This document shows, piece after piece, positions 8,481 through 17,608 of a stretch of 64,000 bases of DNA. This DNA is from Gordonia sp. UBA7599 (GTDB lineage: Bacteria; Actinomycetota; Actinomycetes; Mycobacteriales; Mycobacteriaceae), in NCBI GenBank assembly GCA_002477755.1, contig DLKD01000014.1, positions 1 to 64,000 on the forward strand, read 5' to 3'. The stretch's first letter is position 1. Every line of letters starts with the position of its first letter. Below the pieces are notes generated by a model that did not search any database, had not been told where the DNA came from, and saw only the letters and a program-made list of their open reading frames with translations. The position numbers and the translations under genes are program-made.

Positions 8481-9881
8481 ATGCAGCAATTGTCAGGACT
8501 GGACGCAGCCTTCCTGAATCTCGAGACCGGTCCCGTCTACGGCCACGTGAGCAGTCTGGGCATCTACGACTCGTCGACGGCGGATCAGCCGCTGACCGCG
8601 GCGGTCCTTCGGGAACGAATGATGTCGCGGATCCACAAGCTGCCGATGTTCCGCCGAAAGCTGGTCACCGTCCCGTTGGGTCTGGATCAGCCGTACTGGT
8701 GCGACGACGACGAGTTCGACATCAATGCGCACATCTTCGATGTCGGCATCAGTGCCCCCGGGACCCGGCAGCAGCTGAACGAGGTCGTCTCCCGGCTCGT
8801 GGCCAAACCGCTCGATCGCAGCCGGCCGCTGTGGGAGATGGCGGTGATCAACGGCCTCGAGGACGGCAAGACGGCGCTGTTGGCGACCGTGCACCATTCG
8901 GTTATCGACGGCGGTTCGGGCAACGACGTGAATGCGATCCTGCTCGACATGGATCCCAACGCCGACCAGACCAACCCGCCGCCAAAGCCGTGGCACCCGG
9001 AGGCGCCGCCGGACGGGATGAAGTTGCTGCGATCGGCGGTCACGGCCAACGCGGTGCGGCCGTTCAAGGCCGTGAAGTCGGGGTTGAGCATGACGCGCCA
9101 GTTGCTCAAGGAGACGCCGGCTCTGGCCTCGATGGTGCCGGGTGTGGCATCACGCGGTACGAGTGTTCTCGGCCCGCGGACGCCGTTCAACGTCAAGCCG
9201 ACGAATCGGCGGATCTTCGTGCCCTTCCAGATACCACTGGACGAGGTGAAGACCATCAAGAAGGCGGTGGGGGCCACCATCAACGACGTGGTCATGGCCG
9301 AATGCGCCGGTGGTCTCCGGTCGTGGTTGATGGCGCGGAATGAGTTGCCCGACAAGCCGCTCACCGCGTCGATCCCGGTGTCGATTCGCGACGAGAGCCA
9401 GAAGGGTGCGATGGGCAATCAGGTCTCGATGATCATCACCGATCTGCCCACCGACGTCGCCGACCCGCTGGAACGGATCAAGGCCGTGCACGAGTCGATG
9501 ATGACGGCCAAGGAGGTGCACGACGCGCTGCCGGTGGCGACGATCATCGGGTTCAGCGACTTCGCCACCCCCGCGATCTCAGCAGCCGCGGCACGTGCGG
9601 CGCAGCGTGCCAACTTCACCAGCGGTGTGATGCCGAATGTCACGATCTCCAATGTGCCCGGTGCGCAATGGAAGATGTACCTGTGTGGCGCTGAGTTGGA
9701 GGAGTTCTACCCGGTCTCGATGATTGTCGACGGCCAGGCCATGAACATCACTCTGTTCAGCTACGACGGGCACCTGGACTTCGGCCTGGTGTCGTGCCCG
9801 CACGCGGTGCCCGACCTCCAGAGCCTTGCCGACGCGATCGTCGCCGATCATGCGGCTCTGTTGGCGGAAGCCACGGCATGA
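8481..9881 (+). CDS. wax ester synthase/diacylglycerol acyltransferase (WS/DGAT)
   Basis: The 466-residue protein starts MQQLSGLDAAFLNLET, the typical N-terminus of this family, and carries the active-site HHSVIDG motif at residues 138-144 (HHxxxDG, in which the second histidine is catalytic). The later NDVVMAECAGGLRSWL and ITISNVPG-like TISNVPGAQWKMYLCGAE blocks are also family hallmarks. Enzymes of this type esterify acyl-CoA to fatty alcohols or diacylglycerol and build wax or triacylglycerol stores, which are common in Mycobacteriales. It follows the acyl-CoA ligase closely and is likely co-transcribed. The ATG at 8481 is chosen because the homologous part starts there, not at 8415. Confidence 0.92.
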   Translation: MQQLSGLDAAFLNLETGPVYGHVSSLGIYDSSTADQPLTAAVLRERMMSRIHKLPMFRRKLVTVPLGLDQPYWCDDDEFDINAHIFDVGISAPGTRQQLNEVVSRLVAKPLDRSRPLWEMAVINGLEDGKTALLATVHHSVIDGGSGNDVNAILLDMDPNADQTNPPPKPWHPEAPPDGMKLLRSAVTANAVRPFKAVKSGLSMTRQLLKETPALASMVPGVASRGTSVLGPRTPFNVKPTNRRIFVPFQIPLDEVKTIKKAVGATINDVVMAECAGGLRSWLMARNELPDKPLTASIPVSIRDESQKGAMGNQVSMIITDLPTDVADPLERIKAVHESMMTAKEVHDALPVATIIGFSDFATPAISAAAARAAQRANFTSGVMPNVTISNVPGAQWKMYLCGAELEEFYPVSMIVDGQAMNITLFSYDGHLDFGLVSCPHAVPDLQSLADAIVADHAALLAEATA

Positions 9882-9899
9882 CGGACTAGAGCCGTCGGC

Positions 9900-10865
9900 T
9901 CAACCGGCCCGGCCCGCCGCCTCGGCGTCGGCCGGGCCGTTGCCGTCTGGCAACTTGTCGGCGCACACCTCGGCGATGCGCTCGCGGAACCAGATGCTGC
10001 CCGGGTCCAGGGCGAGTCGGCGCGACCAGCAGATGCGGTACTCGAGGGCCGGTATGTCCACGGGTGGGGTGAAGCTGGCCACCTCTGGGCCGACCGGTGT
10101 GGTCATCGGAGTGATGGTCACCAGGTTCGTGGTGGCGAGCAGGTGCGGGATCAGCTCGGAGTTGGTCAGGCGCATGGCGATGTTGCGGGTCAGTCCCATC
10201 GAGCCCAGCAGATCGTCGAGGTGCTCGTGCATGAGCGCCCGGTCGACGACTATGTGGGGCAGCGCGCAGAACTCCTCGAGGTCGGGTGACGTGCCGGCCA
10301 CTGGATTCTTGGCGCCGGCAACGCCGTGCCAGCGGATGTTGCAGGCGTGGATCGAATCCCGCGATTTCGGTACTCGTTCAGCGGGCAGGAGAGCGGCGTC
10401 GATCTTGCCGCCGAGGTTGACTTCGTGCGGTGGGGGCGTGCTGTAGTTCTCGATGCGCACATCCGGTGCCTGCTGCTGCAGCAGCACCGTGATCGTCGGG
10501 AGTATCTCGGCGGCCAGGAAGTCCGGTGCCACCAGGGTGAACGTCGAGCGTGCAGTGGCCGGGTCGAAGTGCGGTGCCTGCAGCGCGTCGCCGACGAGGC
10601 GCATGATCTCCGCGGCAATCGGCTTGAGCCGGTCGGCTTCGGGCGTGGGGACCAATTCGCGGCCCGACCGGATCAGCAGAGGGTCGTCGAATGTCTTTCG
10701 CAATCGGGCCAGTGCGTGACTGGTTGCCGCCTGACTGAGTTCGAGGCGTTCGGCTGCCCGGCTCACATGGCATTCGTGCAGGAGGGCATCCAGCGCGCGG
10801 ATGAGGTTGAGATCCACCGATTCCGCGGTAGGTATCGGCAGGTGTAGCGGTGCGCCGTCGTGCAT
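9900..10865 (-). CDS. LysR-family transcriptional regulator
   Basis: The 321-residue protein has a winged-helix N-terminus (DLNLIRALDALLHECHVSRAAERLELSQAATSHALARLRKTFDDPLLIRSGRELVPT, about residues 18-75) followed by a LysR substrate-binding domain (TLVAPDFLAAEILPTITVLLQQQAPDVRIE). The layout resembles the NodD/LinR/PnbR branch, which often senses aromatic compounds. It starts three bases after the stop of the upstream pyruvate oxidase gene, so the two are probably one operon, an arrangement unlike the usual divergent LysR target. A target and ligand cannot be assigned. It is convergent with the WS/DGAT gene, separated by 18 bases. Confidence 0.88.
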   Translation of the reverse strand: MHDGAPLHLPIPTAESVDLNLIRALDALLHECHVSRAAERLELSQAATSHALARLRKTFDDPLLIRSGRELVPTPEADRLKPIAAEIMRLVGDALQAPHFDPATARSTFTLVAPDFLAAEILPTITVLLQQQAPDVRIENYSTPPPHEVNLGGKIDAALLPAERVPKSRDSIHACNIRWHGVAGAKNPVAGTSPDLEEFCALPHIVVDRALMHEHLDDLLGSMGLTRNIAMRLTNSELIPHLLATTNLVTITPMTTPVGPEVASFTPPVDIPALEYRICWSRRLALDPGSIWFRERIAEVCADKLPDGNGPADAEAAGRAG

Positions 10866-10868
10866 CGC

Positions 10869-12614
10869 TCAGTCTTTCCGGCGTCGCCGCAACCGGCTGA
10901 ACAGGTTGACCTCGGCGAGGTCGACCAGTTCGTCACCTCGGCCGGACAGGACGGTACGGATGCCCCACAGTGTGAAGCCAGTGGCCTGTGCGATCGAGAT
11001 CGTCGGGGGGATCGACAGCTCCTGCCGGGCCACCGTCACATCGAGCAGCGCCGGACCGTCGTGGGCCAGGAATTCGGCGACGGCCGCGGGCAGGTCCGAC
11101 GATTTCTGTACCGACCAGCCGCGAATACCGACGGACTCGGCGACCGCGGCGAAGTTTGGGTTCTCCAGGTCGGTACCGAAGCTCACCAGGCCGTCGGCCT
11201 TCATCTCGAGTTCGACGAAGTTCAGCGACGAATTGTTGAACACGACGGTCTTCACCGCGATGCCGTTCTGCACCAGCGTCAGCAGCTCGCCGAGGAGCAT
11301 CGCGATGCCACCGTCGCCCGACAGAGAGATCACCTGCCGGCCCGGCTGTGCCGCCGCGACACCGGTCGACATGGTCAGGGCGTTGGCCATCGAACCGTGG
11401 TTGAACGAGCCGAGCAGTCGGCGTTTGCCGTTCATAGTCAGGAATCGCGCCGCCCAGATGATCGGCGAGCCGACGTCGGGGACGAAGACCGCGTCATCGT
11501 CGGCGGTCTGATCGATCAGGCGGGCGAGGTACTCGGGTCGGATCGGGATGGAGTCGTCGGGCTGGGCGAGTTCGTCGAGCACGGCGCGGGTGATCCGGTA
11601 GTGCTCGCGGGCGTCGTCGAGATGCTCGCCGTCGCGACCGTCGCGGATCAACGGGGTCAGCAGCGGCACGGTGTCGGCGACTGCCCCGACGAGAGGGAGG
11701 TCGACGTGGATCCGCCGCCCGATCTGACTGCCGCGGATGTCGAGCTGGATCACCTTGGCCTTGGTCGGCAGGAACTGGTTGTACGGGAAGTCGGTTCCGA
11801 GCATGAGGAGGGTGTCGCACGCCGCCATCGCGTGATACCCGGACTCGAAACCGACGAGGCCGGTCATGCCGACGTCGCACGGGTTGTCGTACTCCAGGTA
11901 CTCCTTGCCGCGGTACGCGTGGACCACCGGGGCCTGGAGCTTCTGCGCAAGCTCGACCACCGCGTCATGGGCGCCGACGCATCCGGCACCGGCGAAGATC
12001 GTGACCTTCTTCGACTCGTTGAGCATTGCCGCAGCGAGGTGGACCTCCTCGTCGGAGGGTCGGGTCACCGGGCTGGTCGCGCGGATCCGCGGTGGGCGTG
12101 CCGGGCGGTCGACCTTGGCGTCGAACAGTTCGCCGGGGATCACGAGGACGGCGACGCCGCGCTCTTCGACGGCGGTGCGGACCGCGATGTTCAGGATCCG
12201 CGCGAATTGCGTTGGTGTATGCGCGAGTTCGCAGTAGACCGAGCACTCGTCGAACAGCCGCTCCGGATGGGTTTCCTGGAAGTAGGTGGTGCCGATCTGT
12301 TCGACGGGGATGTGCGAGGCGATCGCCAGGACCGGCACCCGGGAGCGCTGGGCGTCGTAGAGCCCGTTGATGAAGTGCATATTGCCCGGGCCGCAACTAC
12401 CTGCGACGACGGCGAGTTCCCCAGTGACGGCGGCTTCCGCGCCAGCCGCAAACGCTGCGGCCTCCTCGTGGCGGACGTGCATCCAGGCCATGTCTTTTGC
12501 CCGGCGCAGGGCGTCGGTGAACCCGTTGAGCGAATCGCCCGGTATGCCCCAAATACGCTGCACCCCCGATCCGCGGACTGTCTCGAGGATGAGGTCGGCG
12601 ACTGTGTAGCTCAT
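10869..12614 (-). CDS. poxB: pyruvate oxidase/pyruvate dehydrogenase (quinone), ThDP-dependent
   Basis: This 581-residue ThDP enzyme resembles PoxB, which converts pyruvate to acetate and CO2 while passing electrons to quinone. The N-terminal pyrimidine-binding domain has WGIPGDSLNGFTDALRR and the catalytic glutamate region VRHEEAAAFAAGAEA. The central FAD-type domain contains FAGAGCVGAHDAV and MLGTDFPYNQFLP. The C-terminal domain has SGDGGIAMLLGEL with FNNSSLNFVELE, the ThDP-Mg motif. The length matches E. coli PoxB (572). Other members of the superfamily (acetolactate synthase) are excluded by the GTTYFQETHPERLF region typical of PoxB. ATG at 12612-12614. The LysR gene is directly downstream. 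Confidence 0.88.
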   Translation of the reverse strand: MSYTVADLILETVRGSGVQRIWGIPGDSLNGFTDALRRAKDMAWMHVRHEEAAAFAAGAEAAVTGELAVVAGSCGPGNMHFINGLYDAQRSRVPVLAIASHIPVEQIGTTYFQETHPERLFDECSVYCELAHTPTQFARILNIAVRTAVEERGVAVLVIPGELFDAKVDRPARPPRIRATSPVTRPSDEEVHLAAAMLNESKKVTIFAGAGCVGAHDAVVELAQKLQAPVVHAYRGKEYLEYDNPCDVGMTGLVGFESGYHAMAACDTLLMLGTDFPYNQFLPTKAKVIQLDIRGSQIGRRIHVDLPLVGAVADTVPLLTPLIRDGRDGEHLDDAREHYRITRAVLDELAQPDDSIPIRPEYLARLIDQTADDDAVFVPDVGSPIIWAARFLTMNGKRRLLGSFNHGSMANALTMSTGVAAAQPGRQVISLSGDGGIAMLLGELLTLVQNGIAVKTVVFNNSSLNFVELEMKADGLVSFGTDLENPNFAAVAESVGIRGWSVQKSSDLPAAVAEFLAHDGPALLDVTVARQELSIPPTISIAQATGFTLWGIRTVLSGRGDELVDLAEVNLFSRLRRRRKD

Positions 12615-12736
12615 TGGCTCTGTCCCTGCTCGGCGGTGGTGGGCTGGAACCTACCAGCGCTGAGCGGGATGCATCCGTAGATCGCGGGCATCGTCCCTAG
12701 CGCCGACGCTGATGACATCACCCATTTAGCATTACC

Positions 12737-12775
12737 GCCGACGTTGGTGACCACTATGTGGTCGCCAATGTCGGC
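12737..12775 (-). terminator. long hairpin downstream of the DUF1697 gene
   Basis: 18-base arms (12737-12754 and 12758-12775) are complementary except for two positions that can form G-U pairs in RNA, with a three-base loop. It sits just past the stop of the minus-strand gene at 12793, where an intrinsic terminator is expected, and is followed by an AT-richer stretch. A further outer pairing AGCGCCGAC with GTCGGCGCT surrounds it. Confidence 0.65.
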
Positions 12776-12792
12776 GCTGATGTGTTTGGCGC

Positions 12793-13317
12793 CTAGCGGG
12801 TCAGCTCGATGAGCTTGTCGACGGTGTTGAGGTTTCGAGCGGTGCCCGGAACCCCGAGGGTTCGACCGATCGACGCGTCTTTCATCTGCGGGCGACCGGC
12901 ACCACCGGCGTAGCGGATGTGCATCTCGGAGCCGATGACGTCCCAGCAGTCGTCGCCGGTTTCGTACTCCCGGGCCTTGGCAATAGCTTCCGGGGTCGGT
13001 GTGCCGGCCAGGAACGTGACGTAGGAGTACTTGGGGACGATCACCTCGAACGGGTGGGCGGCGCGCGCTGCCACCAACTCCTCGTGGCTGCGAGAGATCA
13101 CCTCACGGAAGAAGCCGAACTGTTCGTCCACCGCTGCCTCGAGAGCGCGGTCGAACTCGGCGGGGTCACCGGGCGGTTCGCAGATGAGGTTGCCCGACGC
13201 GATGTAGGTCGAGACGTCGGTGGCGCCGAGCGACGTGGCGAGCGCACGCAGATCGGCCATCGGCAGCTTCGCGCCGCCGACGTTGACGGCCCGCAGAAGG
13301 TGGATCCGTCCACTCAT
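12793..13317 (-). CDS. DUF1697 domain protein
   Basis: The 174-residue protein MSGRIHLLRAVNVGGAKLPMADLRALATSLGATDVSTYIASGNL matches the DUF1697 family, whose members are short cytosolic proteins of unknown function that start with a LLRxINVGG block and end with a TxRNxxTVxKL block (here GTARNLNTVDKLIEL). Both ends are present, so it is complete. The ATG at 13315-13317 is chosen at the conserved start; the 19 residues upstream in frame are unlike the family. It stands alone, with a hairpin terminator after it and a divergent secreted-protein gene before it. Confidence 0.85.
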   Translation of the reverse strand: MSGRIHLLRAVNVGGAKLPMADLRALATSLGATDVSTYIASGNLICEPPGDPAEFDRALEAAVDEQFGFFREVISRSHEELVAARAAHPFEVIVPKYSYVTFLAGTPTPEAIAKAREYETGDDCWDVIGSEMHIRYAGGAGRPQMKDASIGRTLGVPGTARNLNTVDKLIELTR

Positions 13318-13466
13318 GGGCACCAGCGTAGATGCCGTCGCGCTGCACGATCGAAATCCGATCGAGACAGGCACCCGACGGGTCGATGTCAGGTGCAGAA
13401 GACCCGACGCCCTAGTGTCCCAATTGTCACTTTAATCACTTTAGTAACACCCCTGAGGGAGGGCGC

Positions 13467-14795
13467 ATGCGTGCGATCCAACGACGTGGGACTCGTCTCG
13501 CGCTGAGCGCGACTGCCGTCGTTGCCCTGGCTGGCGCGCTGGTCACCGGTATCGCGCCCGCGGCCCACAGTTCGCCGTGTGGAAACGACGGCCCTGGATC
13601 GGCCGGCAACAGCTCACTTGGTGGGACGGGTTCGACGGGTTCGCTGGGTGGAGGTGGTGGAAGCGGCTCTCTCGGCGGCGAGCAGAATGAGCCGGGTGGG
13701 GGACCGCAGGGCAACCTGCCGACCTGGCGGACCCCCACGTCGCGAATCGTCTCCTGGGTCACCGGTCCACGCAGTCCGAACAGCACCCTGCACCGCTTCA
13801 CCGTCTCGGGCACCGACCTCGGCGTCGCCTGGGACAACGGAGAGGGCCAGACGCTGATGGCCTTCGGCGACACCTTTGGGTGGTGCAACGTTTCTGGCCA
13901 GCAGTGGCGCAACAACTTCCTTGCGCGCACCGACGACGACAACCTCGCCGATGGCTTGACCATCGAGCCGGGCGTCCCGGGCGACTCGAACTCGGGTGCG
14001 GTGGTCCTGCCCGATGCACCGAACTATGCGACGGAGATGGTCCGCGGTATCAAGACGGACTTTGTCGAGATCTCGACGATCCCAACGGCCGCCATCAGCC
14101 TGAACGGCAAGCAGTACGTCAACTTCATGTCGGTGCGGAAATGGGGCGGTGAGCCGGGGGTCTGGAACACCAACTACGCCGCGATCGCCGAGTCGAGCGA
14201 CAACGGCCAAACCTGGACGCCCAGACCCGAGACCGCGATGCTCAACCTGCCGCTGACGCTGGCCCTTCCCGATGATCTGCCGACGGTCAACGTCAACAAC
14301 CACCGGTTCCAGCAGAGTGGCTATGTCAAGGGGCACGACGACGATTACGTGTACCAGGTCGGCACGCCCAATGGCCGTTCCGGTCGCGCGTACCTCGCCC
14401 GGTTCAGGCCCGAGGACATCCTCGACCTCACCAAGTACGAGTACTGGCTGGGATCGACGTGGACGTCGGACCTATCGCAGCTCACCGACGATTCGGCCAT
14501 CGTCAAGGCAAGCGTCACCGAGCTGTCGATCGCGTGGAGCCCGTACCTGAACAAGTACGTGATGCTCGACGGCGACAGTTCGATCCGCATCCGCACCGCG
14601 CCGCAGCCGTGGGGACCGTGGAGCCCGGCGCGGATCCTCGTGCCCGCTGTCGCCGCCATCCTCTACGGACCGATGATGCTGCCGCACTCGCCGGCTCTCA
14701 CCAGTACTTCCGATGGGCGCCTCTACTTCAACGCGACCCGGTGGACCGACTACAACGTGATGCTGGTGGAGGCCAAACTCAGCAAGACGTGGTGA
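13467..14795 (+). CDS. secreted DUF4185 protein, possible arabinan hydrolase (GH183-like)
   Basis: The 442-residue protein has a Sec signal peptide (MRAIQRRGTRLALSATAVVALAGALVTGIAPAAHS, cut about residue 34) and then a Gly/Ser-rich linker (residues 39-80) before the globular domain. That domain has the DUF4185 pattern: GTDLGVAWDNGEGQTLMAFGDTFGWC, NYAAIAESSDNGQTW, SGYVKGHDDDYVYQVGTPNGR and WSPYLNKYVML, a five-bladed propeller arrangement. Some DUF4185 proteins are known as endo-D-arabinofuranosidases acting on mycobacterial arabinogalactan or lipoarabinomannan; whether this copy has that activity is inferred. GGAGGG lies just before the ATG. It is convergent with the TIR gene, three bases apart. 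Confidence 0.8.
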   Translation: MRAIQRRGTRLALSATAVVALAGALVTGIAPAAHSSPCGNDGPGSAGNSSLGGTGSTGSLGGGGGSGSLGGEQNEPGGGPQGNLPTWRTPTSRIVSWVTGPRSPNSTLHRFTVSGTDLGVAWDNGEGQTLMAFGDTFGWCNVSGQQWRNNFLARTDDDNLADGLTIEPGVPGDSNSGAVVLPDAPNYATEMVRGIKTDFVEISTIPTAAISLNGKQYVNFMSVRKWGGEPGVWNTNYAAIAESSDNGQTWTPRPETAMLNLPLTLALPDDLPTVNVNNHRFQQSGYVKGHDDDYVYQVGTPNGRSGRAYLARFRPEDILDLTKYEYWLGSTWTSDLSQLTDDSAIVKASVTELSIAWSPYLNKYVMLDGDSSIRIRTAPQPWGPWSPARILVPAVAAILYGPMMLPHSPALTSTSDGRLYFNATRWTDYNVMLVEAKLSKTW

Positions 14796-14798
14796 CGG

Positions 14799-17540
14799 CT
14801 ACGGGCAGCCCATCTTGATGCGGTCGGTGTTGGGTAGCAGACCGGCGAAGTCGTCCGGCTCGGACTTACGGCCGGCCACGCGACAGGCGGTGTCGAGCCA
14901 GGCATCGGCGTTGACCGGCATCGCGGTCAGCGTCTGTTGGGGTTCACTCGCGACGTACATCGTCGAGCCGTCCGCGCTGATCCCGACGGCATTCCACGCG
15001 TGGTGGGCCGAGCGCACGGACATCAACGCCAGTGAGGAGCCGTCGCGCAGGTCGTAGCGCACGATTGTGCCGTCGTTCTCGACGTAGATGTTGGTGCCGG
15101 ACCCGACGGCCATCGCCGGGATCGGGATTCGCGCACGCAGGTGCGCGACCTGGTCGACGCGGTTGCCGCGCACCCCGATGCGCAGCAGGTCGGTGCCCAT
15201 CGCTCCAGTCGACTCGCTGCGCAACAGCGCGAAGCCACCGGGGACCTGCGCGGTGAAGGCCAACGGGCGACCGTCGACTGTCACGGTGTTGACGACACCT
15301 CCGGTGCGGGTATCGATGATCTGAACAGGGGTGGTCGCGTCGTTGGGTTTGCCGAGCAGGTTGACCGCGAAGTCGCCGGTCGGCGACAGCCCGGCGGCCT
15401 TGACCCCGTTGGTCTTGACCGTCCCGTTGTCGGGGTTGATGAGGACTAGCGAGCTCGACGGGTCCTTCCCCGGATCACTGATCCCGACGACGAGGCCGTC
15501 GCCGCGCCGCACAAGCGACGATCGCGAGTCCAGCTCGGGGATGGTGAAGTCCTGCTCGACACGCTTGAGGCGAGGACCGCTGAGGATCTGTGCCCGTTGT
15601 TCGTGGGGGTGGGTCACGAGGAGGCGCTGGTCGTCGAGCCAGAGGGCGGCCTCCGCCGAGCCGAGGTCGACGGTCCCACCGTCACGGGTATCGAGGACCG
15701 TCGAGCGCACCGCGACCCGGGAACCGTTCGGGGACACCTTCACCGCGGGTGGTCCGCACGCGTTGCAGGTCTCCCCGAATGCGAGCGGGAACACCTGTGT
15801 CCCGCCGCCGGCGGCGGTGAGGTTCCAGAGCGCGACACTCTTTCCTGCGGCGCTCACGAGACGGTCCGGCGAGGCGAAGACGACGGTGGTCGGGTTGTCC
15901 CCGGCGCCGGGAAGGGTGATGTCCGCAGTCGTGCCCGGCCCCACCGTGGCCACCGTGATCTTGCCGCTGGCAGCGGTGGCCAGTCGCTTGCCCTCGCGGT
16001 CCAGCGCGAGGTCGCGCGGAGCTGTCCCACCGCTGTCGACGGTGAGTGGCTTGCCGGTCAGCCGTGGGGGCAGCGGGCCGGCGAGGTCCCATACGACCAT
16101 CGCGCCATCGGCCGCGTCGGTGGGATAGGCGAACCGCATCCCGTCACCAGACAGCGCACCCGATGCCAGCATCCACCCGTAGATGGGCGCCACTGTTTGC
16201 GCGGTGAGTCGGCCGTCGACGTCGAACCGGGCGTAGCGGCCCTCCATGGTCATGACCGCGAACGACCGGTCGTCCGGAACGACCATCCACAGGTTGGAGT
16301 TCTCGTTCGCCGTCGGGTGGGCGATCATCCGGGTGCCGGTGCGGGTGATCACCTGGAATGCGTTGGCGTCTGTCGTGGTGGCGACCGCGACGTCGCCCGA
16401 CGGGGACAGTGCCCGCACCCATACGCCGGGCAGAGTGGTGACCGCCGATCCCTCCCGCCACAGGAGCGAGGCCGTTCCCGGTGATGCCTTGTTGCCGTAC
16501 GGGTTCTTCGCCGCGGCCACGGTCTTCCCGTCGGCGCTGATCCCCACCCAGATCGGTGGTCCGCTAACGGTTCCGATCATCTCGCGCGCACCGGTTTGGC
16601 GGTCGACGCGGTGGATCTCGCCGTTGGCGGTGCCCACGGCGAGGAAGCGGCCGTCGTCGGTGCCGTCAGCGGCGGTCACCCGGTCGGCGAAGGCGACGAA
16701 GGCTTCCAGGTGCGGGCTTGCGGTCAATGTGTGCAGCAGTGATCGCTCGGTCGCCAGCTCCGGAGTCGTCCGGTATCCGGTGGCTGCGAGCAGCAGCGCG
16801 GTTTGCATGTCGGTCTGGGACAGGGTGTCCGCGGTGGCCGCCAATTGGCGGGATTGCGCCACGGTCGCGGCTCGAATCGCCGCCGAGCGCTGGACGAGAG
16901 CCACCGCACCCGCGGCCAGTGCCGCGACGAGCAGCAGCACCAATCCGACGACTCCGCCGCGCGCAAGGCGTCGGGCCTTGCGGAGCTCAGCGACGTTCTC
17001 GCCGATGAGCGTGTCGCGCGGCACTCCGCGCACCGCTGCCGACAGGTCCGCAACCCGTTCGATGAAACGCGGGTCGGAGTCGCGCAGTGAGCCGGGCTGG
17101 TTGAACCAGGTCATGTCGATCCAGCGCGGCTCCTGCGGAAAGGCACGGTGGAGAACCGGCGGGATTGCGGTCGAGTCGGCTGTGAAGTCGTTTGCCGCGC
17201 GGTCCCAGGCGATGGCTCCTCCCGCGTGCACCAACAGGAGGGTGTCTGGCCCTTTGTTGCGCAACCACCAGGCGACTTCGGCGTTGACGTACTCCGAGTG
17301 CGCCGCCTCGGGGGTGGCGAGGAGGATGAACCATCGTGCTTCCGACAGCCCGCGTTCGATTGTCTTCCACAGCGCCGTGTTGGCGGCCATCGAAGAGTCG
17401 TCGTGGAACACCCGGATCGCCCGCAACCGGTGCCACGGTTTGGCGAACTTCTCCAACCCGGTGTGCAGGTCGTCGGCCAGGTCTGACGACGCCGCCCGCG
17501 CGTAGCTGATGAAGACGTCGAATTGGTCCGTCGCAGCCAT
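14799..17540 (-). CDS. TIR domain-transmembrane-WD40-like propeller protein
   Basis: The 913-residue protein begins with a TIR domain (FDVFISYARA at residues 7-16; RVFHDDSS; SEYVNAEVAWWL, where E88 sits at the catalytic glutamate position of NAD-cleaving TIRs). A single membrane helix follows (about 195-217, GGVVGLVLLLVAALAAGAVALVQ, split by its basic flank RKARRLARG). The rest (about 270-870) is a run of WD40-like blades, e.g. LAVGTANGEIHRV, VGISADGKTVAAA, ALSGDGMRFAYPTD, VGISADGSTMYVA, and a tail DAWLDTACRVAGRK typical of WD40 conflict-system proteins. Such TIR-WD40 proteins are candidate signalling or anti-phage proteins. ATG at 17538-17540. No partner gene is adjacent: it lies alone between convergent DUF4185 and co-oriented sulfatase genes. 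Confidence 0.85.
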   Translation of the reverse strand: MAATDQFDVFISYARAASSDLADDLHTGLEKFAKPWHRLRAIRVFHDDSSMAANTALWKTIERGLSEARWFILLATPEAAHSEYVNAEVAWWLRNKGPDTLLLVHAGGAIAWDRAANDFTADSTAIPPVLHRAFPQEPRWIDMTWFNQPGSLRDSDPRFIERVADLSAAVRGVPRDTLIGENVAELRKARRLARGGVVGLVLLLVAALAAGAVALVQRSAAIRAATVAQSRQLAATADTLSQTDMQTALLLAATGYRTTPELATERSLLHTLTASPHLEAFVAFADRVTAADGTDDGRFLAVGTANGEIHRVDRQTGAREMIGTVSGPPIWVGISADGKTVAAAKNPYGNKASPGTASLLWREGSAVTTLPGVWVRALSPSGDVAVATTTDANAFQVITRTGTRMIAHPTANENSNLWMVVPDDRSFAVMTMEGRYARFDVDGRLTAQTVAPIYGWMLASGALSGDGMRFAYPTDAADGAMVVWDLAGPLPPRLTGKPLTVDSGGTAPRDLALDREGKRLATAASGKITVATVGPGTTADITLPGAGDNPTTVVFASPDRLVSAAGKSVALWNLTAAGGGTQVFPLAFGETCNACGPPAVKVSPNGSRVAVRSTVLDTRDGGTVDLGSAEAALWLDDQRLLVTHPHEQRAQILSGPRLKRVEQDFTIPELDSRSSLVRRGDGLVVGISDPGKDPSSSLVLINPDNGTVKTNGVKAAGLSPTGDFAVNLLGKPNDATTPVQIIDTRTGGVVNTVTVDGRPLAFTAQVPGGFALLRSESTGAMGTDLLRIGVRGNRVDQVAHLRARIPIPAMAVGSGTNIYVENDGTIVRYDLRDGSSLALMSVRSAHHAWNAVGISADGSTMYVASEPQQTLTAMPVNADAWLDTACRVAGRKSEPDDFAGLLPNTDRIKMGCP

Positions 17541-17608
17541 TGTCCCCCCGTCAGTACGAGAACCGTCGACGATACTCCCGCCGACGACTCGCTATCGACG
17601 CCCCGGCG

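Noticed and set aside
10860..12680. A 606-residue open frame on the plus strand over poxB
   Set aside because: It is the antisense shadow of the well-supported pyruvate oxidase gene and has no recognisable domain.
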